A DNA stretch of 50,798 nucleotides from CAZMRW01 sp964568805 (GCA_964568805.1 CAZMRW010000023.1:1-50798); one strand, 5' to 3'; shown: positions 25,374 through 34,646, counted from the first letter of the stretch. Numbers and translations: made by a program. Notes: a model not told the origin generated them from the letters alone.

Positions 25374-27968
25374 TCAAGTCTGCCTGGGTAATCTGGCCTT
25401 GTTATCCCGTCCTCCAACGCGAAACCAGAGTGACTTGATCGTTACCAATAGCAGCAGGCTGAAGAAACCGGCGATTGCGCATGCAACCAGATCGTCCCAA
25501 TGCAATTGGCCAAAATGGAAAAGCAATTGCGCCGGACGCCAGAATACGGCCGTCGCCAGGAGCGCAAGAACACTGCCAAGAAGAATCCAGAGCGAGCGGT
25601 TGGGCCGCAGAAACGACTTGAACAGAGAAGCCTTGAACGAGCGATTGATCAAAATCAGGCCGATGTTCATCAGCACCAGAGAAGTGAAGACCAGCGCGCG
25701 CAGATCCGCCTCGGGCATTTCCATGCTAGCCCCGCTGATCAAAATGCCCGCCAGGATCGCGAGAACAACCAGACCTTGAAGGACCGCCCATAAAATTCGC
25801 TTCGGCTGCAGCAACGGGCTTTCGGGATCACGCGGGGGGCGCTGCATCACATCGTCCTCCTCTTTTTCGGCTTCAAACACCACCGAACACGCCGGGTCTA
25901 TGACCATTTCGAGAAAGGCGATATGAATCGGCGTCAGCATGAGCGGCAGCCCCAGCAAAAGTGGTAGGAGCGCGAGTCCGGCTACCGGGATATGCACTGC
26001 GACAATGAATTCAATCGCCTTGCGCAGATTGTCGTAGATACGACGGCCCAGGCGGATTGTTGTCACGATTGAACCGAAATCATCGTCGAGCAGGACGATT
26101 GCGGAGGCTTCGCGCGCAACGTCCGTTCCGCGCCCGCCCATGGCAATGCCAATGTGAGCCGCCTTGATTGCCGGCGCATCGTTTACCCCATCGCCGGTCA
26201 TGGCGACGATCTCGCCATTGGCTTTCAGACTCTGGACAATGCGCAGTTTTTGATTGGGTTGGATGCGTGCGAATATCGTCGTAGATTGCACGCGCTTGGC
26301 AAGATGGTCGTCCGACATAGCGTCGATTTCGTCACCGGCCAGCACATCCGTCGAGTCAAGCCCGGCTTTTAAGCCAATGGCGCGGGCCGTTGCCGGATAG
26401 TCTCCGGTAATCATCACCACCCGGATGCCTGCAGAACGGCATTCGGCTACGGCTGCTGGCACATTGTCGCGTATCGGGTCGGCAAATCCTATGAGCCCGA
26501 CATAATCAAACTGAAAGCCGCGAGGCGTTTCCGGCAGGTCGTTCTCCTGCGCTGCTTTCGGGACGTTTGCCTTGGCGACCCCCAGCACGCGAACGCCATC
26601 GTGCGCCAGCGCATCGACCTGTTCGCGGATTTTGACCAGGCGCTCAGCGGGCAGCTGGCACAGTTCGGCTATGGCTTCGAGAGCGCCCTTGGCATAGGCC
26701 GTGCCGTTTCCATCATTATCGCTGGACAGCAGGTTGGCTACCGCGAATAAATCCGGCCGGAGACCGTAAGCACGAATCAGGGTGCGATCGGCGAAGCTGG
26801 CCTTGCTCGGACCGATTTGAGTCTCCCAGAGCGCATGGACGGCCATGTCCATCGGATCGGTGGGTTCGGGCGGGCAAGCGAACAGGGCCGCTTCCAGGAT
26901 TTCTCTTGTCTTGTCAATGACTTTATTTTTTTCATCCTGACCCCAGTGCGTCTCCTCGCCGAGTAAGGAAACGACCGTCATGCGATTTTCGGTGAGCGTG
27001 CCGGTCTTGTCCGTGCATAAGACCGTGGTGGCTCCCAGCGTCTCTATCGCTGATGCGCGGCGGGTGAGTACGCGGGCTTGTGAAATACGCCACGCGCCCA
27101 TCGCCATGAATACGGCCATGACGAGCGGGAATTCCTCAGGCAGCATGGACATGCCGATCGCGATGCCGCCCAGCGTGGCTTCAAGCCAGGATCCGCGGAG
27201 CAGCCCGAACAGTAAAACTGTCAGCGACCCTACGAGAGAGCCGATAAAGGCGAAGGTCATCACAAACGAATGTATCTGACGTTGTAAACGAGGTTGTTCC
27301 GTTTCGATAGTGCCAAGGGCGCGCCCGATTTTGCCCATTTCACTGCGGATACCGGTCGCGTGCACCAGAGCCTGTCCGGTGCCGCGCACCACCAGCGTTC
27401 CGGCAAAAATATAAGGCAAGTCTTCACCGCCCGGCTTCGGTACCGCACGCTGAGCTTGAGTCTGCACGGGGGCACCCTGTGCCGATTTGCGGACCGGAAC
27501 GGATTCGCCGGTTAAAAGCGATTCATCGAGCAACAGGTCTTGCGACCAGAGCAAAGTGGCATCGGCCGCAATCCGGTCTCCTTCGGATATGACGATCAGA
27601 TCGTCCCGCACGACCTCCCGGCCGGCTATGAGAATTCTCTTGCCGTCCCGAATGACCAGGGCCCGGGGACTCGCGAGATTTCGCAGCGCTTCCAGTACTT
27701 TTTCGCTGCGGGTCTCCTGGACAAGGGTGATCGTAACCGAAAGGGAGGCGAACAGTAGCAAGAGTATGGCTTCTATTCGGTCACCCATCAGAAAATAGAC
27801 GATGCCACCTCCAATGAGCAGCGCAAACATGGGTTGGCGCATCACTTCGAACAGGATGCGCCAAAATCCCCGCTTGTCGGATCTGGGCAGTTCGTTGTAC
27901 CCGTCCAGTTTCAGGCGTTTTGCCGCCATTTCACTGCTTAGGCCGTTAATGGGTTCATGGTCTTTCAT
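25374..27968 (-). CDS. P-type cation-transporting ATPase (P2-like)
   Basis: An 864-residue membrane cation pump. N-terminal cation-ATPase domain (GLSSEMAAKRLKLDGYNELP), actuator loop with TGES (153-156), membrane helix 4 with PEEFP (277-281) in place of the PEGLP of Ca2+ pumps, phosphorylated Asp320 in DKTGTLT, hinge TGDGVNDAPAIKAA, and six C-terminal helices. Closest in layout to bacterial Ca2+/Mn2+-type P2 ATPases; it has no heavy-metal CPx motif or metal-binding domain. The ion cannot be fixed from sequence. It appears monocistronic, with the DUF3096 gene 230 bases further along on the same strand. Confidence 0.93.
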   Translation of the reverse strand: MKDHEPINGLSSEMAAKRLKLDGYNELPRSDKRGFWRILFEVMRQPMFALLIGGGIVYFLMGDRIEAILLLLFASLSVTITLVQETRSEKVLEALRNLASPRALVIRDGKRILIAGREVVRDDLIVISEGDRIAADATLLWSQDLLLDESLLTGESVPVRKSAQGAPVQTQAQRAVPKPGGEDLPYIFAGTLVVRGTGQALVHATGIRSEMGKIGRALGTIETEQPRLQRQIHSFVMTFAFIGSLVGSLTVLLFGLLRGSWLEATLGGIAIGMSMLPEEFPLVMAVFMAMGAWRISQARVLTRRASAIETLGATTVLCTDKTGTLTENRMTVVSLLGEETHWGQDEKNKVIDKTREILEAALFACPPEPTDPMDMAVHALWETQIGPSKASFADRTLIRAYGLRPDLFAVANLLSSDNDGNGTAYAKGALEAIAELCQLPAERLVKIREQVDALAHDGVRVLGVAKANVPKAAQENDLPETPRGFQFDYVGLIGFADPIRDNVPAAVAECRSAGIRVVMITGDYPATARAIGLKAGLDSTDVLAGDEIDAMSDDHLAKRVQSTTIFARIQPNQKLRIVQSLKANGEIVAMTGDGVNDAPAIKAAHIGIAMGGRGTDVAREASAIVLLDDDFGSIVTTIRLGRRIYDNLRKAIEFIVAVHIPVAGLALLPLLLGLPLMLTPIHIAFLEMVIDPACSVVFEAEKEEDDVMQRPPRDPESPLLQPKRILWAVLQGLVVLAILAGILISGASMEMPEADLRALVFTSLVLMNIGLILINRSFKASLFKSFLRPNRSLWILLGSVLALLATAVFWRPAQLLFHFGQLHWDDLVACAIAGFFSLLLLVTIKSLWFRVGGRDNKARLPRQT

Positions 27969-28292
27969 AGGGACGTTCCCCGTTTTTCCTAAAAATAGCG
28001 TTGGTGCCTGATAGTCCGCCCATCATAAAATGATGGTCAGAATGGGGGTGCAAATTCATTTATGCCCCAGAGGATTTTCGCACGTATACCCTGTGGCGTA
28101 CAGAACGGATAAATCCGCACCTACAGTATCGCGCGTCCCGTCATAATTTTATTGAAGGTAGATGCAGGCCAGGGTGGCAAGCTGGAACAGCATGAATATC
28201 AAAACCTGGAAATGGAAACCAAACGAGAAGGGGAAATCCGGTAAATTCTGGATACAATCCCGAACTGCAGAGAACTCCGGTGAGTCTGGTTG
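27969..28292. other. Intergenic region with small hairpin
   Basis: 324 bases with no supportable gene. A CGGATAAATCCG hairpin (about 28106-28117) and flanking GTAC/GCAC text resemble a short dispersed repeat, but only one copy is in the window. Confidence 0.35.
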
Positions 28293-29260
28293 TTAAAATC
28301 CGCCAAAACACTCGTTACGATAGCGACCCAGCGCCCAAAGCGGAAAATATTTGTCGTAACCGTGGTATTTCAGATAAAAAACCTTGGGGAATCCGGGAGC
28401 ATTGAAGCTTTCGTCTTTCCAGAATCCGTCTGTCTGCTGGTTTTTCAACAGATAATTCACTCCGGCCTCGACTTCAGGGCAGCCTGCTTCGTCCGTCGAC
28501 AGTAATGCCAGAAGAGCAAGCGCGGTATGGAATTCGCCGCGATTCTTCCCATCCTGATAACTGTCATTATCCTCGCCCCAACCCCCGTCGACGCGTTGTC
28601 TGGATTTCAGCCAGGCTACGGCCTTCTGAATACAGGGATCATTTTTTGCGACGCCTGCGGCTTCAAAACCGCAGAGCACCGACCAGGTGCCATAAATATA
28701 ATTGGTGCCCCAACGGCCAAACCAGCTACCATCGGCTTCCTGCTCATTGCGCAAGTAATGGATGCAGTGATCTATGACTTTCTTGTATTCCGGGTTCCGG
28801 TTAACCAGATTGCCCATGAATATAAGCGAGTGAAGACATTGGTCCTGGCGGCCCCGCCCCGGGCCAGTATCCACTCGCGAGCCTTGAGCATATGCGCTGC
28901 ATGGCTGGAATCGCCGGCCATTTTCAAGGCGTAATAAGCCTTGGTGGTACAACTGATGTCGCCCGAACCGCCTTGATAGAGCGGATAACTGCCGTCCGCG
29001 ATTTGTTTTGTGCGCAGATACCTGGCAATCTTGACCTGTAGCGCTTCGTCGATTTCGTCCATGTAGTGCATCATCAGAATGTATTCCGAGGGGATGGTGC
29101 AATCGGCTTCCAGTTCGAATATCCAGTAACCCTCCTTGTGTTGCAGGCCGAGGAGTTGCGTCCGGGCTTTGGAAATAGCGCGATCCAGGATAGATGGATC
29201 ATGGGAGGCGCCTGGGTAGGCGAATTCCGGACCGGGAAGGGAAGTGGTATCTTTTAGCAT
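28293..29260 (-). pseudogene. Internally deleted squalene-hopene cyclase
   Basis: The 5' part (28830-29260, about 143 codons) reads as the N terminus of a squalene-hopene cyclase (LLGLQHKEGYWIFELEAD, IPSEYILMMHYMDEID). The 3' part (28293 to about 28825, in another frame) reads as its C terminus, with the QW repeats QEADGSWFGRWG and QRVDGGWGED, TNYIYGTWSVLCG, and a natural stop. Intact cyclases have about 640 residues; the middle 300 or so, including the catalytic DxDD motif, are missing, and the join is out of frame. The parent enzyme makes hopene for membrane hopanoids. The locus cannot supply that activity; a second copy elsewhere is possible. Confidence 0.88.
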
Positions 29261-29368
29261 GGTTTGGTATTCCTTGATCTAACTCGCCCGTTAAGGTTAC
29301 GATGGGGCATATTGGGATAGACAGCTAAATTTCTCAGCCGGCATCGGGTAAATCCGGGTTGGCCGAAT

Positions 29369-29399
29369 AAAAAAAGCCGCAGTAAGGAGCCGCTGCGGC
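29369..29399 (-). terminator. Rho-independent terminator on minus strand without a gene in front
   Basis: On the minus strand GCCGCAG (29399-29393) pairs with CTGCGGC (29382-29376) and is followed by seven T (29375-29369). No convincing minus-strand gene lies upstream of it; a GTAC-type site is 123 bases upstream. Confidence 0.65.
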
Positions 29400-29978
29400 G
29401 AAAGAGGCCACTGGAGAGGAGCATTGCATTGATGCCAGGGCTGATTTTGAGGTTTATGGCAAGTCATTGATTCTTATTTCAGTCTCTGGCAAATAGCTTA
29501 ATGGCAATATCAGGCTCGGTCTGTGCGGCAACGTACATAAAAAATTCAACCGGCTCAAACTAAATAAATCCCAAAATAGTTGCTGACTAATTGGGTTAAC
29601 GCAAACGCCTTTGTCAGCAGCATGGCCAGTCAATACTCCCCGCCTTGGCAAACTAGATTGACCAGATCAGACGTTATTTCTTGCTATTAAGGCAATAGAC
29701 ATGATACACATACGGAAACTTATATTCAGATAGGTTCTTCAATCTCTGGACGGTCGAGCATCCCATGTCCGAGTCCAAAGCGCATCCACCGATCTCTCGC
29801 AACGCTTTATCCGGCTAATTCTGCCGCACGTCGGTCGCACATTAGTTAATGCACAAGTCCCACTGGAAGCAAGACCGATAGGTTCACTATAGGCTGATTA
29901 TGCCTACCCCTTCCAATGATCGATCGCCCGGGAACTAACTCATTCCAAAAGTTAAATTAAGGCAACATCAACAAACAT
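29400..29978. other. Intergenic region, possible small RNA
   Basis: About 580 bases between the orphan terminator and the TMEM175-like gene. A 65-codon minus-strand frame (29454-29651) has no recognisable product. The GTAC-type site at 29522 and the terminator at 29369 bracket about 120 bases that could be a small transcript; see findings. Confidence 0.4.
29522..29537 (-). promoter_or_regulatory. TGTGC-N6-GTACA site
   Basis: TGTGC GGCAAC GTACA followed by TAA, matching the dispersed operator consensus in the minus orientation. The nearest minus-strand gene is the cyclase remnant 262 bases away, with a terminator between. Confidence 0.5.
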
Positions 29979-30602
29979 ATGCACGAAGAAAAAGAGACAG
30001 GACGCGTGGAAGGGTTTAGTGATCATGTCTTCGCCATCGCGATGACGCTGCTTGTGATCGAAATCGATATACCGAGCCATGAGCTGGTTGCGGTAAAGGG
30101 GCTGGCGCAATCCTTGGTTGAACTTTGGCCCAGCTATTTGGCGTTCTTGACCAGCTTCGTCACAATCCTTGTAATCTGGGTACACCACCACTGGATCTTC
30201 GGGTTGATCAGAAGAATTGACCATTCTTTCCTTTACTGTAATGGCCTTTTACTGCTCTTTGTCGCATTCCTGCCCTTCCCAACAGCGCTAATAGCAGAGT
30301 ATTCGACCCATCCCGAAGCAAAGGTGGCCGCAAACGTCTATACAGGGACATTCCTGGCAATTTCACTCGCCTTCGACATCCTATGGCGATATGCCTCGAT
30401 AAAACTGCTGTCAACCAATGCAACCAGCGTAGAAAAAGACGAAGCCGCGCAAATTACCAAGCAGTATCGGTTTGGCCCCTTTCTTTATTTCGCGACATTC
30501 GGGTTATCGTTCGTGTATGAAACATTGAGTCTTGCTCTGTGTTTGTTGCTGGCATTATTTTTCGCGCTCTGGGGCTGGCCAATCAGAAGGAAGGGGCGAT
30601 GA
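29979..30602 (+). CDS. TMEM175/DUF1211 family potassium channel-like protein
   Basis: A 207-residue membrane protein of the TMEM175 (DUF1211) family. Helix 1 carries the family filter-gate signature R-x-E-GFSDHVFAIAMTLLV; six predicted helices follow in the usual order, with WVHHHWIF in helix 3-4 and a basic C terminus (WGWPIRRKGR). Bacterial homologues form tetrameric K+-selective channels lacking the TVGYG filter. The start at 29979 gives the family N terminus. It is flanked by long intergenic regions and looks like a single-gene unit; Crp2 follows on the same strand after 341 bases. Confidence 0.88.
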   Translation: MHEEKETGRVEGFSDHVFAIAMTLLVIEIDIPSHELVAVKGLAQSLVELWPSYLAFLTSFVTILVIWVHHHWIFGLIRRIDHSFLYCNGLLLLFVAFLPFPTALIAEYSTHPEAKVAANVYTGTFLAISLAFDILWRYASIKLLSTNATSVEKDEAAQITKQYRFGPFLYFATFGLSFVYETLSLALCLLLALFFALWGWPIRRKGR

Positions 30603-30943
30603 TGACGCTTCATCAATAACAAGCATGCAGGAGACTCGCTAGTGTTTACATCTGAGTTAATTACGGAGTGAAAATGATTCCAAATCACCAGCCTGGGTCG
30701 AAAACAGCCACAATACCCAGCGTGACCGAGCTCGCTTCCCCACACTAGCCGACTCTCATCGGATTCACCCTACCGATATCCCAAGCGATGGATTGAATGT
30801 CAACGATACTCTGTGTTATAAAGCACAGCCTGAATTCACTATTTTATTTATTTCAATTGACCTTAAACACCGGGTTTTCCAATAGGGTTAAGGCCCCATG
30901 AGTGGAGAATTCAAACTTTGGCTATAGATTAGGAATATTGATT
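30603..30943. other. Intergenic region upstream of Crp2
   Basis: About 340 bases with no supportable gene. It contains the TGTGT-N6-GCACA palindrome at 30812 and, by analogy with Crp1, probably the Crp2 promoter. Confidence 0.5.
30812..30827. promoter_or_regulatory. CRP-type palindrome upstream of Crp2
   Basis: TGTGTTATAAAGCACA differs by one base from the perfect palindrome upstream of Crp1. It ends 117 bases before the Crp2 start, nearly the same distance as in Crp1 (126). The flanking sequences are otherwise dissimilar, so the site stands out as conserved. Confidence 0.65.
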
Positions 30944-31675
30944 ATGATCGATGCACATAATCCTCGACAAAACCATCTCATCGGCGCCCTGCCAGATGAT
31001 GTATACGAGCGCCTTTTTCCCCAACTGGAATACATCCCGCTGCCGCTCGGCCATGTGCTTTATGAGTCGGGAGACGAGTTGCGTTATGCTTATTTCCCAA
31101 CGACCTGCATCGTATCGCTGCTTTATGTCATGGAGAATGGCGCATCGGCCGAAATCGCCGTGGTCGGTAACGAGGGCATCATCGGAGTCGCCCTCTTCAT
31201 GGGCGGCGGAACCATGCCGAATCGGGCCGTCGTGCAGAGCGAGGGTTCCGCCTATCGGCTGCGGGGACAGCTTCTTTTGCAGGAATTCAACCGTTACGGG
31301 GCGCTTCATCATTTGTTGCTGCGCTATACCCAGGCGCTGATTACCCAGATGGCGCAAACGGCGGTTTGCAACCGGCATCATTCCGTGGATCAGCAACTGT
31401 GCCGCTGGCTGCTGCTGAGTCTCGACCGGCTTGCTTCGAACGAGTTGACCATGACCCAGGAATTGATCGCCAATATGCTGGGCGTTCGGCGCGAAGGCGT
31501 CACGGAGGCCGCCGGAAGATTGCAGCGGGCGGGATTGATTGAATACAGCCGCGGCCGCATCACGGTCCTGGACCGGCCGGGATTGGAAGCACGGGTCTGC
31601 GAGTGCTATCAAGTGGTCAAAACCGAATCCGACCGCCTGCTGCCCTTGATATCCGGAGGGGAGCTTCACACTTGA
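30944..31675 (+). CDS. Crp/Fnr-type transcriptional regulator (Crp2), paralogue of Crp1
   Basis: A 243-residue regulator nearly colinear with Crp1: the same effector barrel (YFPTTCIVSLLYVMENG, GIIGVALFMGGGTMPNRAVV) and the same HTH, VRREGVTEAAGRLQRAGLI. Glu at the CRP Glu181-equivalent position is kept. The open frame extends to 30902, but the ATG at 30944 aligns with Crp1 and has AGGA nine bases upstream. The tail ARVCECYQVVKTESDRLL is shared. The two copies probably respond to related signals; effector unknown, with no cAMP or Fe-S ligand motif. Followed by 429 bases of intergenic DNA before Crp3. Confidence 0.93.
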   Translation: MIDAHNPRQNHLIGALPDDVYERLFPQLEYIPLPLGHVLYESGDELRYAYFPTTCIVSLLYVMENGASAEIAVVGNEGIIGVALFMGGGTMPNRAVVQSEGSAYRLRGQLLLQEFNRYGALHHLLLRYTQALITQMAQTAVCNRHHSVDQQLCRWLLLSLDRLASNELTMTQELIANMLGVRREGVTEAAGRLQRAGLIEYSRGRITVLDRPGLEARVCECYQVVKTESDRLLPLISGGELHT

Positions 31676-31824
31676 GTTATGCGAAATCATGAAATTCGCT
31701 AAGCGAACTCGCTTTCTCTTTATCCGGGGAGCATGAATAAGAAAAATCGGCCATGTCGCGGCCCCTCTCGCCTTACTGGGCCCGTTGCAGGGTATTAATC
31801 GTTTCATAAGTAATCGCATGCCGC

Positions 31825-31852
31825 GGAGTTAAAAAACATGTTTTTTAACTCC
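31825..31852. repeat. 28-bp perfect palindrome
   Basis: GGAGTT, six A, CATG, six T, AACTCC: a perfect dyad with no mismatch. As RNA it forms a hairpin with a four-base CATG loop. It lies 150 bases after the Crp2 stop, so it may be a bidirectional terminator, or a protein-binding dyad. Confidence 0.7.
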
Positions 31853-31955
31853 AATGCTGGAATCGGGAAAGTGCAGAAACTTATGGGACGATTAATACAT
31901 AGCCGGTTTCGCCCCATCTGTTTCTGAAGCCGGACTTTCCATCCGGACGCACGTA

Positions 31956-31971
31956 CGTACGCTAACGTACA
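31956..31971 (+). promoter_or_regulatory. GTAC-type palindrome upstream of Crp3
   Basis: CGTAC GCTAAC GTACA followed by GACGG, in plus orientation, 134 bases before the Crp3 start. The conserved right half CGTACAGAC is complete. Candidate autoregulatory site. Confidence 0.6.
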
Positions 31972-32104
31972 GACGGTAGGCGTCTTCTGCGGTAGCTTAT
32001 CTAACGGTGAGCGGTGTTCCTCGAGCACCGCCGACATCGAAATGTTCATTCCTGGATTCTTGGATAATCTGTCGAGTTTCCTAAAATATTGCAGGAGAGT
32101 ACTC

Positions 32105-32812
32105 GTGCCGTCCCAAAAAGCTGTCTCCGCCAGCAACCTTCTGCTGGCTGCCCTACCCAGCAAGGATCGCGAACAGTTTCTCGCACAGTGCGAACCCGTT
32201 GAGCTCACTTTTACAGAGGTGCTTTACCGCGCCGGGGAACTCATTCCGCACGTTTACTTCCCGACTGAAAGTTTCATTTCCCTGGTAAGGCCCCTCGATA
32301 ATGGCGCTAGCCTGGAAGTGGGGCTTGTCGGCAATGAAGGCATGCTCGGAATTACCCTCATACTGGGTATCCATGACGCCCTGTTTCACGCTCTGGTCCA
32401 AGGGGCAGGACCCGCACTGCGCATAACGGTGCCATCGTTTCTCCGTCAACTCGAACAGAGTCCCGCGCTGCAACGAGAGTTGAAGCGTTACCTCTATGTG
32501 TCGATGAGCCACCTGGCGCAAACCGCCGCCTGTACCCGCTATCATGTGGTAGAGGAGCGTCTCGCCCGTTGGCTGTTGATGACTCAGGACCGGGCGCACT
32601 CCGACACCTTCCATGTCACACATATATTTCTGGCTTACATGTTGGGGGTACGGCGCGTCGGCATCACCAAAGCGGCAAATTCCCTGCAGAAACAAAAGCT
32701 CATCAGGTACCGCCGCGGAGACATCACCATTCTCGACCGCGCCGGTCTGGAAGCCGTTTCCTGCGGGTGTTATCGCGACGAGAAAGTTATCTACCAGAAT
32801 ATCCTGGGTTAA
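32105..32812 (+). CDS. Crp/Fnr-type transcriptional regulator (Crp3), divergent
   Basis: A 235-residue regulator of the same broad family as Crp1/Crp2 but clearly divergent. Effector barrel about 10-130 (YFPTESFISLVRPLDNG, VGNEGMLGITLIL); winged HTH about 145-215 with recognition segment VRRVGITKAANSLQ. The Arg180 equivalent of CRP is kept, Glu181 is Val and Arg185 is Lys, so a different half-site is expected. The frame extends to an ATG at 32042, but the GTG at 32105 is chosen for AGGAG seven bases upstream. Its 3' end overlaps the convergent GGDEF-EAL gene by 26 bases. It carries the GTAC-type operator upstream and is my candidate regulator of the stress cluster. Confidence 0.9.
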   Translation: MPSQKAVSASNLLLAALPSKDREQFLAQCEPVELTFTEVLYRAGELIPHVYFPTESFISLVRPLDNGASLEVGLVGNEGMLGITLILGIHDALFHALVQGAGPALRITVPSFLRQLEQSPALQRELKRYLYVSMSHLAQTAACTRYHVVEERLARWLLMTQDRAHSDTFHVTHIFLAYMLGVRRVGITKAANSLQKQKLIRYRRGDITILDRAGLEAVSCGCYRDEKVIYQNILG

Positions 32813-34646
32813 ATAACTTCTCAAATTCTTCTGCGGACACCGGTTTGGAAAACAGATACCCTTGTCCATAATCACAGCCTGCCCGCATCAGCAAGTCGCG
32901 CTGTTGCGGCGTCTCGATTCCTTCGGCGATAACCTTCAAACCCAGTTTGTGCGCCATCAGTATCATGGCTTCACATAATGTCATATCGGTGGACTCGGCG
33001 ATCAGATTGGAGACAAAGGATCTATCTATTTTCAAGTAATCGATGTCGAACTTTTTCAGAAAGGACAACGACGAATAGCCGGTGCCGAAATCGTCGAGCG
33101 ATACTTGCACTCCGGCATCCCTGAAAGCGAGTAATTTTTCTGAAACAATGGAGGAAGCATCCATCAATAACCTTTCGGTGATTTCCACCATAATGCTGCT
33201 TCCAGGCAGGCCGAGAAGTTGCAAATAGTCGAACCAGTCTCTAAGTCTATAACTATGATTGTGGAACTGCGCGGGAGATTTATTGATGCTGATCTGGAAT
33301 TCCGGGCAGTGATTTCTGCGCCATATGGCCACTTGATTTACCGTTTGCCGGAATACCCATTCGCTTATCTCAATAATCATCCCGGTAGCTTCGGCAATGG
33401 GAATAAATTCAGAGGGTCCGATCAGCCCACGCCGTGGATGTTGCCAGCGGAGCAGCGCCTCGGCTTTCTGGATAGTGCCTGTCGCCAAATCGACGATGGG
33501 TTGATAAGCCACCCAGAACTCTTCATAAATCAGTGCGTGGCGTATATCATTGGTCAGCCGTAATCGATTCTCCGCGTCTTCCTGCATGGCTGGCGCGAAG
33601 TAGCAAAAACGGTTGCGTCCCTGATTTTTTGCGGCATACATGGCCTGGTCCGCTTTTTTCAGCAACTCATTCATATTGTCGGCGTCGTCCGGATACAGCG
33701 CAATGCCGATGCTGACCGAAACATAACAGCGTTCACCTTTCAACAGGAAGGGAGCCGTCATGCATTGCATAATGGATTGAGCGACACGATCTATGATGCC
33801 GAGTTCATCCAGTTCACCCAGAATGATGGTGAATTCATCGCCGCCGGGGCGCGCCAGCGTATCGGTCTCGCGGATGCAGACAGACAGGCGTTGAGTAGTT
33901 TCCGTCAGCAACCGGTCCCCCATGTCATGCCCCAGTGTATCGTTGATTTCCTTGAAATGGTCAAGGTCGAGGAACATCAGCGCCAGTTTCCGATCCGCTC
34001 GATGGGCTTTTTTGATGTCTCGCTGCAAGCGATCGAGGAACAGGCGCCGATTAGGCAGCCCGGTGAGCGGATCGATGTTCGCTTCTTTACGAATGATTTC
34101 CTCCGACCGTTTTTTTTCGGTGATGTCCAGCACCGCCGCAAGACAGGTTTTGCGGGTTTTGTCGGCAATCGCCTCGATAGCCACCCAGTGATTATTCTCG
34201 CCACTCTGAAGGGTTATCTCGCAGTACTGGGTGTTATCGCTCGCGAATACGTTTTCCAGAAAACGGATGAAAACCGGCCGATACTCGCTGGATACGCTGG
34301 TTACAAAGGGTTGTCCGGCCAGCTTGTACCGAGCGATGCCCAGTAATTTTTCTCCGCAAAAATTCGTCTGTTTAATGACGCCGTCGCTGCTTAAGGTGAA
34401 ATAAGCGATCGGGGAAAAATCGAACAGATCGGAATAGTGTTCCAGGGCTGTTTCAGCGTTAGTGCGCGCTTCTCGCAAGGCCTCGTTCTGCATTTCCAGT
34501 TCAATCTGATAGACTTGCAATTCGTGCACTAACCTTTTCTCGTCTATCGATTTGTCCGTCGCCGTCCCTTGTTGGTCGGCGAGCCGCTGTTCCGCGCGTC
34601 GGCGCAGTTCCTCGGCATCCTCGGGTTTGTCAGTCTGCTTGTCCAT
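32787..34646 (-). CDS. PAS-GGDEF-EAL bifunctional c-di-GMP protein
   Basis: A 619-residue cytoplasmic protein: N-terminal coiled coil (10-70), PAS domain (about 70-180), GGDEF domain (190-350) with intact GGDEF at 268-272 and an RxxD inhibitory site (RETD, 259-262), then an EAL domain (about 370-615) with EALLRW and DDFGTGYSSL, the metal- and substrate-binding motifs. Both synthesis and hydrolysis of c-di-GMP are possible; which dominates cannot be read from sequence. Its start lies inside the end of the CheB-CheR-PAS gene (17-base overlap), so the two are co-expressed and probably act together. Convergent with Crp3, overlapping it by 26 bases. Confidence 0.93.
   Translation of the reverse strand: MDKQTDKPEDAEELRRRAEQRLADQQGTATDKSIDEKRLVHELQVYQIELEMQNEALREARTNAETALEHYSDLFDFSPIAYFTLSSDGVIKQTNFCGEKLLGIARYKLAGQPFVTSVSSEYRPVFIRFLENVFASDNTQYCEITLQSGENNHWVAIEAIADKTRKTCLAAVLDITEKKRSEEIIRKEANIDPLTGLPNRRLFLDRLQRDIKKAHRADRKLALMFLDLDHFKEINDTLGHDMGDRLLTETTQRLSVCIRETDTLARPGGDEFTIILGELDELGIIDRVAQSIMQCMTAPFLLKGERCYVSVSIGIALYPDDADNMNELLKKADQAMYAAKNQGRNRFCYFAPAMQEDAENRLRLTNDIRHALIYEEFWVAYQPIVDLATGTIQKAEALLRWQHPRRGLIGPSEFIPIAEATGMIIEISEWVFRQTVNQVAIWRRNHCPEFQISINKSPAQFHNHSYRLRDWFDYLQLLGLPGSSIMVEITERLLMDASSIVSEKLLAFRDAGVQVSLDDFGTGYSSLSFLKKFDIDYLKIDRSFVSNLIAESTDMTLCEAMILMAHKLGLKVIAEGIETPQQRDLLMRAGCDYGQGYLFSKPVSAEEFEKLFNPGYSGR

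Larger units (their letters stand above)
31676..32104. other. Intergenic region between Crp2 and Crp3
   Basis: 429 bases holding a 28-bp perfect palindrome (31825-31852) and a GTAC-type operator (31956-31971). No gene is supported. Confidence 0.5.
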
